This document shows, piece by piece, positions 19,716-31,155 of a stretch of DNA of 64,000 nt (positions are counted from its first letter, which is position 1; each line of letters starts with the position of its first letter). The stretch spans positions 558,001 to 622,000 of the forward strand of contig JAGPXD010000004.1 in the NCBI GenBank assembly GCA_020746995.1, in the 5' to 3' direction. The DNA is from Plectosphaerella cucumerina. Its lineage: Eukaryota; Ascomycota; Sordariomycetes; Glomerellales; Plectosphaerellaceae. Under the pieces are notes generated by a model, which was given only the letters and a program-made list of their open reading frames with translations, was not told the origin of the DNA and did not search any database. The position numbers and the translations under genes are program-made.

Positions 19716-21265
19716 ATTGAGAAAGGAGAAAGAGGAATAGAAGGCTATTTGATTGAGAGAATAAATGGAAAGGGTCGAAGCCGCTTGACTGAGTAGTGGT
19801 GTCGAGGGGTTGTGGACTGTCTGGAAGAAAATGGTAGCCATGAAGGTGATGGTCTCATTCTTACACCCATCCAAACCTCATCGAGCGTAAGCAATTTTCC
19901 AACGCATCTGAGCACTGACAAGAGCGATCTATAACATCACAGTAGCTTGCTCGCCTCGGCGGTGGACAAATCAATGGTGGCGCGATCTTCAACAAGTGCA
20001 TCAAGTACGGTGGCAGTGATTCCACCTGCTTACAATGCTCCAGCTTCAACACTGTTCCTCCTAGCTTCCGCGATAGGGTTTGCACCAGGACTTAAGCTGT
20101 TAAGCATGTCGAAGGGTTGGATGTGACCCAAAGTTCCAGAATAGGCCATTGAAGCGACAACATGCATAATCCAGCACCGTATCATCGACAAAACGCCTTG
20201 GCGGCTGTGCAAGCATCGGGGGCAGTTTGCAATTGGCTCAAGCTACATAGGAACCACGAAATATTCATCTTGATAGTTAGCCGGATTTCTTCTCATCCCA
20301 ATTTCACGTTGAACACACCAAGACGAAGACATTGACAAGGTGCACCGCTTCCCGATCATACACCACAAGCTGTACGAGCTCCAGCCTCTGCCACGGTCAC
20401 GAGACGTAGCCCCTAAGTGGTGACCGATGCCCATACAGGGAGTCTGGGGTAATGTCGCTAATAATAGCGCCTCTGGGTACCCATGTAAGCCATGACGGCG
20501 CTCGGGAACCCTATCTTGAACAAGCCTCAGACGCTAATGCGGCCCGGCTTGGCGATGCCATCGGTCATAATTGATGGTTAACGGCCACCAGTCCCGGTGT
20601 CTTTGAGATGATTGTGGCGTATATTCCGGGTGTGTTGTGTCGTTAACGTGCGACCTTGACTTGAAGGTTAAACCGCCGCAAATTCAGTCTCCGCGTATTG
20701 GTATCTTGATGACGACACTCTTGCAGCAAGCTGCTGGCAATCTGGATCCTTCGCCCTGCTTTTGTCTCCATTTTCTCCAGGGGTGTCTGACAGGGGCGAC
20801 TGCTCAGGCGAGACCTATAAGGCTGGTGGATGCAGGCTGTCGATGAAATTCCCTTCCCGGACTGATGACGCAGCGTCACCCTGCGCCCTTAAACGCCTCT
20901 TACTCACATTGCATATAGCACGCAGCGGTTGCCAGACTCGGCCATGAGATCATCGGGCCCAGCCAAATCCTTTCCATGCCTACCTACCTAGTCCCTGGGA
21001 GCGATTCGCCAGATGGCTGCATGTGGTGTCAGCGTGCTATCCGTCGAATCCTTCAGTAAATGCGCTGCTAGGACTTGGTGTATATAACGCCAAGGACGCC
21101 CTAGGTATGTTTGACGGATGGCACCTCCGAATCTTCAATAGTATTGCAGCCATCCAAACAGACTTCAAGCATTTCGATCATTACTGAACAGGATTCCCGC
21201 TGTCCGCCCTCCCCCAACCCTCAACCATCACTACCACCACACGTCCAGGCAGTCGCGCACCAGTC
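19716..21265. other. Intergenic, 1.5 kb
   Basis: No believable gene. A TATATAA box at 21081-21087 lies 179 nt before the next small open frame, and a CCTACCTACCTAG run lies near 20983. A CCCTAGGTA motif is at about 21100. Confidence 0.4.
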
Positions 21266-21550
21266 ATGTCGGCAGCCGCCACCACTCAACCACAAAACAA
21301 CAACTCGTCACTTCTCCCGCCATCTACCACGGAGAGGGCGCAGTCGGAGTGTACTTGCGGACGGTCTTCTGTATCGACCGCGTCATCTGCTGGCTACAAG
21401 CCAACCAAGAATATGGCCCCGGACCGCCTCACCCACGAAGAGCGGATGGCAGAGGCAGAAAAGGAGCGCAAAAGGAAGAGGAACGACCGCATTGAGGCGG
21501 GTTCGCAGGGAATAGGTTGTTGTGCAGCGATTTTTGATTGTTGTTCATGA
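21266..21550 (+). CDS. Hypothetical small protein with a Cys-rich tail
   Basis: A 94-residue frame with an Asn/Ser/Thr-rich N-terminus, a charged helix (THEERMAEAEKERKRKRNDR) and a C-terminus GIGCCAAIFDCCS. The clustered CC...CC end resembles lipid-modified tails of small fungal proteins (inference). A TATA box sits 179 nt upstream. No family is recognised. An alternative, longer upstream frame (21111-21515) in another frame looks less natural. Confidence 0.5.
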   Translation: MSAAATTQPQNNNSSLLPPSTTERAQSECTCGRSSVSTASSAGYKPTKNMAPDRLTHEERMAEAEKERKRKRNDRIEAGSQGIGCCAAIFDCCS

Positions 21551-22058
21551 GGCGCATCTTCGGCATGATGGAGCGGTGCAGCCAACTCGGTCGTCTCTCG
21601 CAGTTGGCTACAAACATGGGATCTATTCGCGTTTATCAAATTCATCTGGCACCTATGACACCAAAAAAGCCCGTTGCGCAACCGAAGATTACATCTTTTG
21701 GCATGCGGCGAATCCGTGACCCGACGGTGTAGCGATGACGAAATTCCCCTGCAATGATTGCGGCGTCACATTATACAGTTTTTTCTGTCAACCCTGGGTC
21801 AAAAATCTCAGTATCATCTCCAACTCGATGCGTCGACTTGCGGTCGCTGTGCAGGATGGGTTCAAATGAACGGACCGATTTCAGTGCGTACGACGGGAAA
21901 GATGATTCAGGGGCTCGCCACGAAACTCCCTCGCTCGTTTTGACTTCAAACACAGAAAATCTATCACGGCTCGTCCCTCATCCAGTGCACTTCTCGCCCC
22001 GGCCGTACCCACGGCTGTTCTTTCCAGCTCTTAGAAGACCGTCGACTTATCTTCTCAA
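21551..22058. other. Intergenic, nothing found
   Basis: Spacer between the small hypothetical gene and the 3' end of the degenerate gene on the other strand. No structure is noted. Confidence 0.4.
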
Positions 22059-23781
22059 TCATCTCTTCCACGCCCTCGGCCACTTTAAGGTTCGGCAGCT
22101 TGTCCATCCTTGGCGCATTAGCTCATCAATATGACGGTCTACTTCCTCCTCTCGCCCTGCTTCGCAATTATACAGCCGCAGGACCTCGAGTCCCGGCGGC
22201 AGTGCATCGATCAGCTGGAACGGCGGATCCAGGACAAACTGGTTGTACGTCCCCTTCACAGGATCCTCTATACGCACCCGCCGAGACCAACCTAGCAGCG
22301 CGCGTGGGTCAATACTAAGGCTTCGAAGAGCTGTAAATCCCCTGAGTGAGCCGATCCCCTCGCCGAAGAGCCCGTAGTCGCCGTCTGGTAGCTGGTGCGG
22401 CCATCGCGGGCCGGTGCTGTGGGCCAGATCGAGGTGATACCAGCCGTCCATGAGCGACCGCTGATACATGCCAAGATACTCGTCGTTGTCTTTGGGAGGG
22501 AGCACGCCAAACTCGTCCTCGGCATAGTCGTCGTCGTAAACCTCTTCAGGGTATTCCTCACTTTCAGGCCCCAAGAACCGCCCACTTTCGCCCCGGGTAG
22601 AATTGTCAGGACTGCATATATATCCGCAGTAGTCCGGATGCGGCGTAGCCGCATCTGCTGGCTATACAGGCCAGGGACCCTGCCCATCTGCTGGATGGAA
22701 GGGTCAGAGATCAGCTTGTACACAACCTCAGACCTACCTGACCTGCAATATATCTACAGCGTGCGGGCGCACTGCTGTTACCCTCTATCTTCCAGCAGTT
22801 GATCGGACTCCCTCACTCGGCTTATGAGCGCTCCCTGACAAAACCCAAGCATCTACAACGTCTCCCTGTGTTCGCGCAGCGCCTTTCCCACCGTCTTGTA
22901 TCAGACGCCGGAGGTGCCGTCGCCCTTGCCGCCCGCGGAGAGGGTGAGCGACTCCAAGGCCCGGGGCAGGCGGATTATAGCGGCCAGCATATGACTCGAG
23001 ATGTCGACGTGGGTGATGCTCAAGTTTTTGAAAGAAGCGGTACGCGGAGGGTAGAACTCGTGGGTAACCCTCTGATACTCCCTGAGAGCTTCCATGGTGA
23101 CGGTTTGGAGGGCCGGGAGGCGATGGAAGCAGCGCAGATACGTGAGGAAGTCGAGGTCGTCGTACATATGAGAAACTTCCCGCCTCAGATGAATGAGTGA
23201 TATGATGAACGGTCTCGACCTCCTGCAATGCGGGTTCCGAGGAGGAGACGGTGGTTGTTGTGAAGGAGGTAGTCCTGAATGATATCACAGCCGCCGTAAA
23301 TCTCCAGGTCGCCCATGTGAAGTACCCTGATGTGCCGAGCCAGAGAGAAAAGTATGACAGTGGCCGTGCCTGCGTACTCCCGGTTGTGCTTTTGCAAGTC
23401 CTGGGCCTGCGGCGCAAACTGACAGCTCCCGAGGCGGTTGACCCGTTCCCACCGTAGGGCCTCAACCATGGCGACGGTCGTAGCGTTGCCGAGGCCGGGA
23501 CCACGGACATAGTTCTCGATAGCGGCATGAGACTCCTGGCTCACGGACACGGGGGGCTCGCCCACCTCGACGTCGTCCGACATATAGTTGTACAGGGAGG
23601 ATCACCACGGAGTTCGCTGCCACACTGGATCAACGACCATCTCATCGATGGAGAGTGCGAGCGAGGGCTCCTGGACATAGGTAGCGATGAGAGGATACGT
23701 GAACTCGATTTCATTCCATTCGGCGATGGGGATTCGTTTGTAGGAGCCGCTGGGAGACGCGTAGTGGAGGTTGTCTGACAT
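22059..23781 (-). pseudogene. Degenerate LRR/F-box-like gene
   Basis: Protein-like text runs through the whole stretch in shifting frames. From 23781 it reads MSDNLHYASPSGSYKRIP ... WQRTPW, then TGA (23602-23604), then SSLYNYMSDDVEVGE in the same frame, and on to HMGDLEIYGGCDIIQDYL. The frame then changes twice around 23185-23245 to reach YDDLDFLTYLRCFHRLPALQ and NLSITHVDISSHM. A TGA at 22901-22903 and a TAG at 22853-22855 interrupt an otherwise continuous frame (YKTVGKALREHRETL between them). Another frame change near 22570 leads to RFLGPESEEYPEE and the C-terminus at 22059. Leucine-rich phrases and the layout fit fungal F-box/LRR proteins, but the family call is tentative. Confidence 0.6.
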
Positions 23782-24236
23782 GATGGTCTGATCGATTCGT
23801 GCGTCCAACCGCCTGGACGCGGTGTCTAAAAGAAAGCAGAGGGATGCTCTGATGATCCAATTGAGTCTTGGCAAAGGAACTTTAATCTGCTGAAGATGTG
23901 CCAAAACGAATGTCTCAAGAATCTCTACTAATACCTCCTTGGGAAGAAGGACGTTGAAAGTGAGGGACGGGACGGGAGATTTTTTATCACCAACCGAGGT
24001 GCTGGCTCACCTCGGAGAGGGGTTCGAGCGCCAACTGCCAACAACCCCTGCATGTTATACCGGCACTGTATTCTTAGCAGACTTGGCTGGATTTGCCAAG
24101 GGGCTCACTGCTCACGGTTCGGAGAAAGCTAGGTGAGCCCCCTCTGACTGGGGCTCGCGATGTCCCGTGAGCCCACACGCGCGGATCCAGAGGGCCCGGG
24201 GTCGGACTTGGTAAGTCAGAGTCTCTGAATACGATG
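23782..24236. other. Intergenic, nothing clear
   Basis: Weak coding-like text continues upstream of the degenerate gene (LLDTASRRLDARIDQ, minus) but no start is seen. Confidence 0.35.
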
Positions 24237-24773
24237 TCACCTAATTGCACAACCGCTGGTGCGAAAGATTGTTTGGTGCCTCGATTCAGTATTAAGCTGT
24301 ATATTGATATCTATGTGTCCTCTCACTATACCCGGCTCTGTCGAACAGTCCTGCGAGTGTATCTTTACCTTCACTTCCCAACCCTCATGATTCCCGCCAA
24401 GGAACCTTGAAGTCCGATGTACACAACACTGAAGAATGGTTGGTGTTCCTCTGATTTTGTTCACGGCGGAGTCCACCACAGTTATAACGATATAACCACA
24501 GCTAACGCCTCCTCTTGCCACATACGACCATACCTATTGGAAAACTCGGGATCCCGTCCGCTCTCCCATAGATAAGCCAATAAGGGCTGGATTAGTAGTT
24601 GGGTCGGTGACGACCAGCGAATACCCGGTGTTGTATGTTTTATGCTTTTTGTCGTTCAAAGCTTGCCCTGAAATCATTCCGATTGATATGATACTCATGT
24701 CCTCCATTGTCGACGGCCAGCGCAGCGTCACATCAGGGTAGACCCCTGTTGTGGTTATCCAACCAGACCACAC
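24237..24773 (-). pseudogene. Unrecognised coding relic with an in-frame TAG
   Basis: One reading frame runs through 24773-24237 with a single TAG at 24534-24536. Before it: VWSGWITTTGVYPDVTLRWP and SLVVTDPTTNPALIGLS. After it: VWSYVARGGVSCGYIVITVV and GGNHEGWEVKVKIHSQDCS. The alternating hydrophobic pattern suggests a beta-rich protein. An upstream intron acceptor (GCCGCAG near 24774) would fit a missing first exon. No family is recognised, and chance cannot be excluded. Confidence 0.3.
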
Positions 24774-27181
24774 TGCGGCAGAGGTGCGTCAGAATGAGGT
24801 CGTTGAGTCAGTACCGGACGTAGCTGGTGCTTTTGACTATCATTACAGTACCTAATCACAGAGGCTGGTAGTCATCCATAGGTGTTGTACTATCATCGTT
24901 CGAAGCCACATGTTGAGGGTACCATTTATACCCAGCTCGTCACATCATCCCGTTACTTCCAATCCCGATTTCCCAAACCATTCTGAATCCTTCAACGTTT
25001 ATCTCCCAAAATCGCATCCATGTTCCAGCCCAGATCAAATTGCATGTTCACTCGCGAAGCGGCGGAGAATATCACCACCCCAAGTATCGTTCCTGAAAAT
25101 ATCAGTAGCAATTGAACCCTGTGCCGTTATTAGTTTCAGACTGGTAGTTGTAAAGGGAGATCAAAACTTACGCGTCGCGTGGTTACGCTTTACTCCTCGT
25201 CGACCACTCTCTTACATTCAAGGACCTTACTGGGGAGTAGCTACGCCATTGTGGCCCTATTTCGGCAAGCTTGGCCACTGCAGAGACAAGCTTCTCAAGG
25301 CGGATGTGGTTGGAAATGACCTGTCGCAGCCTGTAGCCCTCGTCACTCCCGTCATCACGCTTGACGAACTCAACGCTACCATTACCAACCTTCTCGACAA
25401 GGTTGTCGACGCATGTGAGAGATGGCAGCCTTGATTATATTATTAAGAGTGCCCGCTCGGCTTAACATCGCAGGCTGAAGTCAAAATGGAGGCCTTTATT
25501 ACAGGTCGTACACAAAAGGGCATCTTGCCCAAATCATTGGAGCCGCTTCACTTTTCCCAAGACCTTCTCTTTTTGCCCAAGCTACCTACTCAGGCAATCC
25601 ACGTACCTGCCTCATGAGGTGATGTTGGTGAACCAGGTCAGAGCTGTGGTTCCTTTGAAATCACTGTGTCAGTGAATTGAACATGGTGAATGTTCCAAGT
25701 TCAGATCCCTTCCCAAGTCTGAGAACTCCATGAATAACAAGTCAGCTTTTCGACTGCCTATAAAACCCTAAGCTCAGAGAATTCCTGCTCTATATCAAGC
25801 TGCTTTGATAACACCTTTCTCAACTCCACGCACGCATCACCAAAAGCCATCAAGCAAGGGTCTACCGCCTATAGCAATCCACCACAAAAATCCCGGCTCT
25901 TTAACTCACCCTTAAATACACACGATGTGCTTGGCTGGTATGCTTGACAAGCGTAACTGGGCTGATGAGCCTGCCCCTCGACGGAGGGGCCATAGAGAGG
26001 TTTGTGTCCTTCTCGCGGAATTACCTAATGTACAATGGTGGTCTTTCCTGGAAGCTAATGTCTATAATCGCAGAGTCGCTCACACCGCAACTGTTATGCA
26101 TCGAGGAGGAGCACATCCAGCCGCGGGAAAGGCGCTAAGCGACGCCAGTTCATATCAGGGGGCACATCAAGCTTTTACTGATTATGGCTCCTATTCTCCA
26201 AACTTCAGCACCTTGTATCTAAGCCAGTCGAGGGCTGCGCTAGCGGGCAAGATGTGCTGAGTGTGCGGTGGCTGAAGATATTATGCCAGGTCGGGGCCAG
26301 GTCTGTTGCTGACTAGGCCGGCTCTCTGCGCAACAGCCTCGGACACTTTAGAGGAGGAGTAACAGGATATATCGCAAAAGTCGCCCTGTCCCCATCGCGA
26401 GCTCAAGCAGTGTCCATCGATTTGTGAACATGTTTGTGGCTAGCTCGTATATGGTTGGCTGATGACGCCACGGATGGGCGACACCTTTCATGCCAATGAA
26501 TCTTATGGTGGTGATCACTGTAGTCCTGGCTTCAGCCAATGATTCCTGGTTTTTATCGGAACGACCCGCTGAACGACGAAAACAGCTCCAGATAGGCACC
26601 TAGCAGCCTTGAGAAAAGGAAATTGCCACCGTCTTCTCAAGAACGTGGCAAGCACACAAGCTCACCCCCCTCGACGTCTAGCTCTCGGTGCGCTATATAC
26701 CACAGAACCCAGATTTCAATCACCTAACAGGGAGGTATCATTCCACTCATCTCTCGGTGTCAAGACGGGGCTGCGCCAAAGTGGTCAGCCCCCAATGACT
26801 GGCCCCCAACAGCCTGAAGCAGAGGCCTCCATAATCGTCGGCCCAATCATTGTATCGAGTCTGAAAGGCGACAAATCGAGCTCATGTGATTATTGATGCC
26901 CAGCCTGATCAGTTCCGTTAAACGCACCATTAGGGAAATACAGCTTCTCAGCGTGGCGCAGTGCTGCTGCTGCCTACCTATCGGTGTGGTGTGATTGATG
27001 TGAAGGACCTGCATGCAGCCTCACTACGCTGCGCCTTGGGGGGGTTGGCCAGGCCAATCCATGAAATGCAAGTTGGTGGCCTGGCACATTTCACGTTCTC
27101 GCCCCGTTTGCCATAAATATCGAGCCCAGTCCACCCCTAACGGTGTGATTTGGTTGTCTCGCGACCAAGATCAAGCAGATG
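24774..27181. other. 2.4-kb gene-poor stretch with possible short genes
   Basis: A TATAAAA box at 25759-25765 is followed by a CT/CA-rich leader and an ATG at 25925. Either a 111-codon frame or a two-exon peptide (MCLA, intron, ERFVSFSRNYLMYNGGLSW) could start there; neither is recognised. A 174-codon frame at 24910-25434 (+) ends with gene-like text (VTPVITLDELNATITNLLDKVVD) but has no known domain. One copy of a dispersed repeat lies at 26595-26688. Confidence 0.35.
26595..26688 (+). repeat. Dispersed repeat, copy 1
   Basis: It shares GGCACC(Y)AG(Y)AGCCTTGAG, AAAGGAAATTG(C/G)CACCGTC and TCAAGAACGTGGCAAGC with 32332-32409, and ends in AGCTCTCGG. Copy 1 carries about 19 extra nt before the final AGCTCTCGG. 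No flanking structure was identified, so it could be a MITE- or LTR-type remnant. Confidence 0.7.
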
Positions 27182-28618
27182 ATGATTGCGGCTTTTTGTT
27201 CGGTTTTCCTCCCGGTTCTAGCGTTCTCAGTCCAGGCGTTAGTAAGAGATCCTCTACTCCCCCCCATAAGACTTAAGAGGCATGGGAAAGAAGTCGGGCT
27301 GATGTTTTCCTCCCCAGTATATCAATGGCTTCCAGGCACAGCAGTATAACCATGGCGACATGATATGGACAGGACGGGTCCTTCCAGGCGAATCGGAGGT
27401 GACCCTCTACGGCGATGCGGATGTTAGTGTTCTTCCTTCTCCGTAGTCAATCCGTATATTAACATCGACACAGCAGATACACGCCCAGATAAGCCGACTC
27501 AACCCCTCCTACACTACAGATAACCGAAACCTGTCGACGGCTCTCGACACTCGTTTGATACATGATAGGGATGACCATGACCTAGCGAAGCTGTTTTGTG
27601 GGGGATTTTCGACTGGAGATCGTCGGGGTGTCGAGGCATGTTAAGCCCCGGATGGACCTATCATCGATGTAATGCCCCGAACACGCTGACTGTGGCCTCT
27701 TGACAGAGCCATGCACGGGATCGTCTTGCTAATCTGGGTGGGAGCTGTGGCGCCGCGTCAGGCGAATGCGCTCGCATGACCTGCAAAGACACCACAGCCA
27801 GCTACGTTTGCAATGTACATCATCGACTCCTACCTTTGTCTTTGGCCAAAGTCTTTCTTTTGACTGACACGTTTTCATAGGACGGTCCAACACACCTGAC
27901 GGTGCCCTGTTCTGCCCTCGCCGATTTCCTCGATTTCATCCTCGGCAACTGCTGCGACTGCTCACGAGACAATGGCCCGCACTACGCGATGTCAGGCCAA
28001 CTCTTCAGCCCCGGAGGCACCTTCAATGTTATCGCTGGATACGGCAATTGCAATCACCCAGCGGATGTGAAGCCGGACAGCTACACACCACCGGGGCCGA
28101 ACGGCGATTGTCTCATGTGCGAGGCACCGCCGCCTGAGCCAGACCCAGTCCCAGTCCCTGACCCAACACCGACAACGACCGTTATCGAGGTCGCGCCGCC
28201 GCCTGTAACTTCAACTTCAACCTCAATAAGACCGCCGCCTGATCCCGAGACATCATGGGCGCCTTCACCTGAGACTGACGTCACAACTTCGACAACACCG
28301 ACACCTGATCCCGAGTCAACGTGGGTGGCGCCGCCGCCGTTTGACACTCATGCACGAGAGGAATCGTCGCCGGACCCGACACCGACAACGGTGGAAGGGG
28401 AGGATGGCAACATGCCTCTTCCCACCTCCTTGTCAACGGAAAGGCCACCTCGGCAGAGTGATCCAGGAAGCGATATTGAAAGTGACGAAGAGAATGGTGG
28501 GAACAAGGACAAAGGGGATGGCCTGACGAAGGAGGCCAAGATTGGTATTGGAGTTGGAGTTCCGAGCGTGGTGCTTACGGCTGCGTCTCTTTACGTCATG
28601 TGTATACGTCGATTATAA
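27182..28618 (+). CDS. Secreted Cys-rich protein with Pro/Thr stalk and C-terminal membrane anchor
   Basis: Five exons can be read: 27182-27241, 27318-27422, 27474-about 27638, 27707-27814 and 27881-28618. Signal peptide MIAAFCSVFLPVLAFSVQA is followed by YINGFQAQQYNHGDMIWTG, then DDHDLAKLFCGGFSTG, SCGAASGECARMTC, CDCSRDNG and VIAGYGNCNHP. These match a fungal secreted Cys-containing family with the HDLxKxFCGGF motif (recognised by pattern; function unknown). A Pro/Thr/Asp-rich stalk (PDPETSW, PTTTVIEVAPPP) and a C-terminal helix (IGIGVGVPSVVLTAASLYVM) then IRRL anchor it. The third intron is a problem: the only good donor (GTTAAG at 27640) is one base out of phase, so the gene may be frameshifted here. 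Confidence 0.7.
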
Positions 28619-28863
28619 CTTCAGGGGTAGGATTTCGTAGGATGATGGCTGTCTCACAGTGCATGGATGGCATTCGAGCTGAGCTGGTTCTGTTTCCCGC
28701 TCCAGGAGCGATGCGCCTGGGGCTTTAGTTGTATCTCCCTGACTGCCGCCCTCCGAGCCTTTATCTCACGTCCACTCGTGACCGTTGGCTTCGTGACTTG
28801 GACTTGAGCAATTTCAACATTGACCACAACTCGATCATCGTCTGCTTTTCATTTCTAAGTGTC

Positions 28864-30187
28864 TCATTGCAGTCCGTCTCTTGTCGAAGATTCCACATTC
28901 AGCTTCCCCAAGACCCCCATCTCGTAGGCGTCTTCATCCCTCTCCTTATCGACGATGCTCTCACTCGACTCGGACCGCTCCTTCTGCTGCATCACCACGA
29001 CGGGCTGTGTCTTCTGTCTGCTAAGCTGCCACGTACCGCCATCCGTCGCTGCCCCTTGTGTTGACCGCCCCCCGCTGTACGTGTTGACCAGTGTGGCCTT
29101 TGCCTTGCGCCATTGCTTCTCCAGCAGGCCGTCGAGGACCGGCAGAGACGCCGTGATGATGCCGAGCGAAAGGTCGAGACACGTCCACACCAAAACCTCG
29201 ACAAAGTCCCAGGCAAAGTCATTGGTGAATGTCGGCCGGATCTGCCGCAAAAGCCCTCCGAGCACTGTCAGGCCGCCGAGTGCCCAGATGACAAAGAGCC
29301 GGATCTTCTTTGCCTTGGCCATGCGCACCTTCCAGAGAATGATGATGGGTGTCGAGAGAAGAGCCATTCCCTGGGCTACATGGGTACCACTGAGGAGCTT
29401 AGCCTGGATGTCCATGTTGATGCAATTCGGCAGCGGTTCGCGACGCCCTCTAGCCTCGAAGCTCCATTGAGCGTCGGGTGGATTGCAAGCGAAGACTGTG
29501 TAGAAGATGGATAGCAGGATGTAGGCGATGATAGATGTGATTAAAACGTCGCAGATTACCCGCCACCACGTACTCAGGCGATCTGCCATACGGCGGATGA
29601 AGAGGGCAATGGATAGTTTGATCAGACCGACGGCAACGTAGAAGGTTGTCTTGCAGATCATGGCATTGAGCATGGCGCTGTTATACTGTGCGTAGGTGAC
29701 CTCCCATGAGTGCACGCCGGCAGCTCCGCGGGCGACGTTGACGATCTGAAGCGATGGGTAAACGAGGGCGAGGAGCTGTTGAAATACCAATAGATTAGCC
29801 AGCAGTCAAGATCATAGCCAGTCTCCCAGATTCACAACTCACAGCAGCCACGATGATCAACCAGTCATCTGCCCCAAACTCCATGGTTGACCCTCTCTTC
29901 AAACGCAGTCCAACTCGAGCCGCGGTGGGGATGGTGATGGCAAGCATGACGATGATCAGGCCTGCTGTCACGGCAGGCGCGCGGGTCTCGGGCATGTAAT
30001 TCTCGGGAGGTTTGGCTGAGAAGAAGTACCCTGCCATCGGGTTCGCGTCAACCATGCCAATCATCCGGAAGATGCCCTTGACGATGTAGTAGTCCTGTTG
30101 CGTCTTGGGCGGTTGGCCGAGGAAGGCCGAGACACCGTCTAGGGGGAGGACGCTGGGCTCGTCGGGGATGCTTTGGAAGACAGACAT
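28864..30187 (-). CDS. Fungal rhodopsin-domain (PTH11/SAT4-type) membrane protein
   Basis: Two exons, 29843-30187 and 28864-29775, give 418 residues. The N-terminal extracellular part is followed by about seven membrane helices. Family marks are ADDWLIIVAA, the WEVTYAQYNSAMLN segment, KTTFYVAVGLIKLSIALFIRRM, the CNPPDAQWSF loop and PNCIN, and an acidic Ser-rich tail (RSESSESIVDKERDED). These belong to the integral-membrane family with a fungal rhodopsin-like domain, some members of which act as G-protein-coupled receptors in pathogenic fungi. Its ligand is unknown. It converges on the secreted Cys-rich gene at 28618. Confidence 0.88.
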
Positions 30188-31155
30188 GGGGAATTTTCGG
30201 GTCGTCGATGGGGGGAACAGGATAGGTAGGGAGCTTCAGTAGAAGCCCAAATCGACGCTGGCTTTGTCTGCTTTCGAGGGCCTTGGAAACGGCATGAATG
30301 AACGTGGCGAGCTCAGGAATAATCCACGGTGCCTGCGTATGGCCTCTATATTTCTGCAGACTTATCTCCGTCTTTCAAATCACCCTGTGCAGTCACCAAC
30401 CGGTTCATTTCTAGGTCTGGCTGATTTCTGCCAGATCGTCATTCAGGACCATGCCCCCGTCCAAGGTCGTGATGGGCCGATTTCCCAGAGCCAAGCAGGG
30501 CTAATGCAGCCGGAAAGCACAGTCGCACCAACAACCAGTCACCCCTGCGTCCGGTTGGTGGTCAATTATCCATCACGATGATCCTGGTGGAGCACTGCAG
30601 TTTCTATGTTGCAGATTGTGCAGAAAGCTGCCTTCTTTGTTGCTCAGGAGAACACGACGGAGATGCTGTTGCTTCCAGGTTTGAACCATTTGAGTCTGAA
30701 CTCTTCATCCTTAGTAAATGCCTTGCCTAATGAAGTTGATTTACTTTGATCTAGTAATCCTCTCCCAAAAAGGGCACTTCCCCGGGAATGGGATCATCTT
30801 GAATGATGCCCGTTGGTGCTAGGAATATTGTCAGCACCTTGTTCGAAAACATTGCCAGTTGGCCACCCCCGAATTCTGGTGCCTCATCTCCGATGCAGGA
30901 TGATCGCCAAGAAAGTAGCGCCAACGGTGCCAAAGAGTGCTGAAGACCCTGTGTCTGGGGTCCACTGTCAGGGATGTTCCAGTGGATTATTCGATGCAAT
31001 ATGACCTTCTGGGACAAGATGGTGCCTGTGGCGAGGTGCCATTCTCCGGAGGCCGGCCTGTTCGTACGAGTACAACCTCCCTCTTATCGACTGCCTTCCC
31101 AACTCTCCTTCCACCACTCCTGACTTGGCCCTCCAGGCACCATCAGTCCATCACC
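30188..31155. other. Divergent promoter region
   Basis: Separates the rhodopsin-domain gene (minus) from the alpha/beta hydrolase (plus). An open frame reaches back to 30937 ahead of the hydrolase, but it lacks a signal-like start and the downstream Met is preferred. Confidence 0.4.

Noticed and set aside
24910..25434. 174-codon plus-strand frame
   Set aside because: Only its last third looks gene-like. No start context, intron or family supports a full gene, so it is mentioned only in the gap note.
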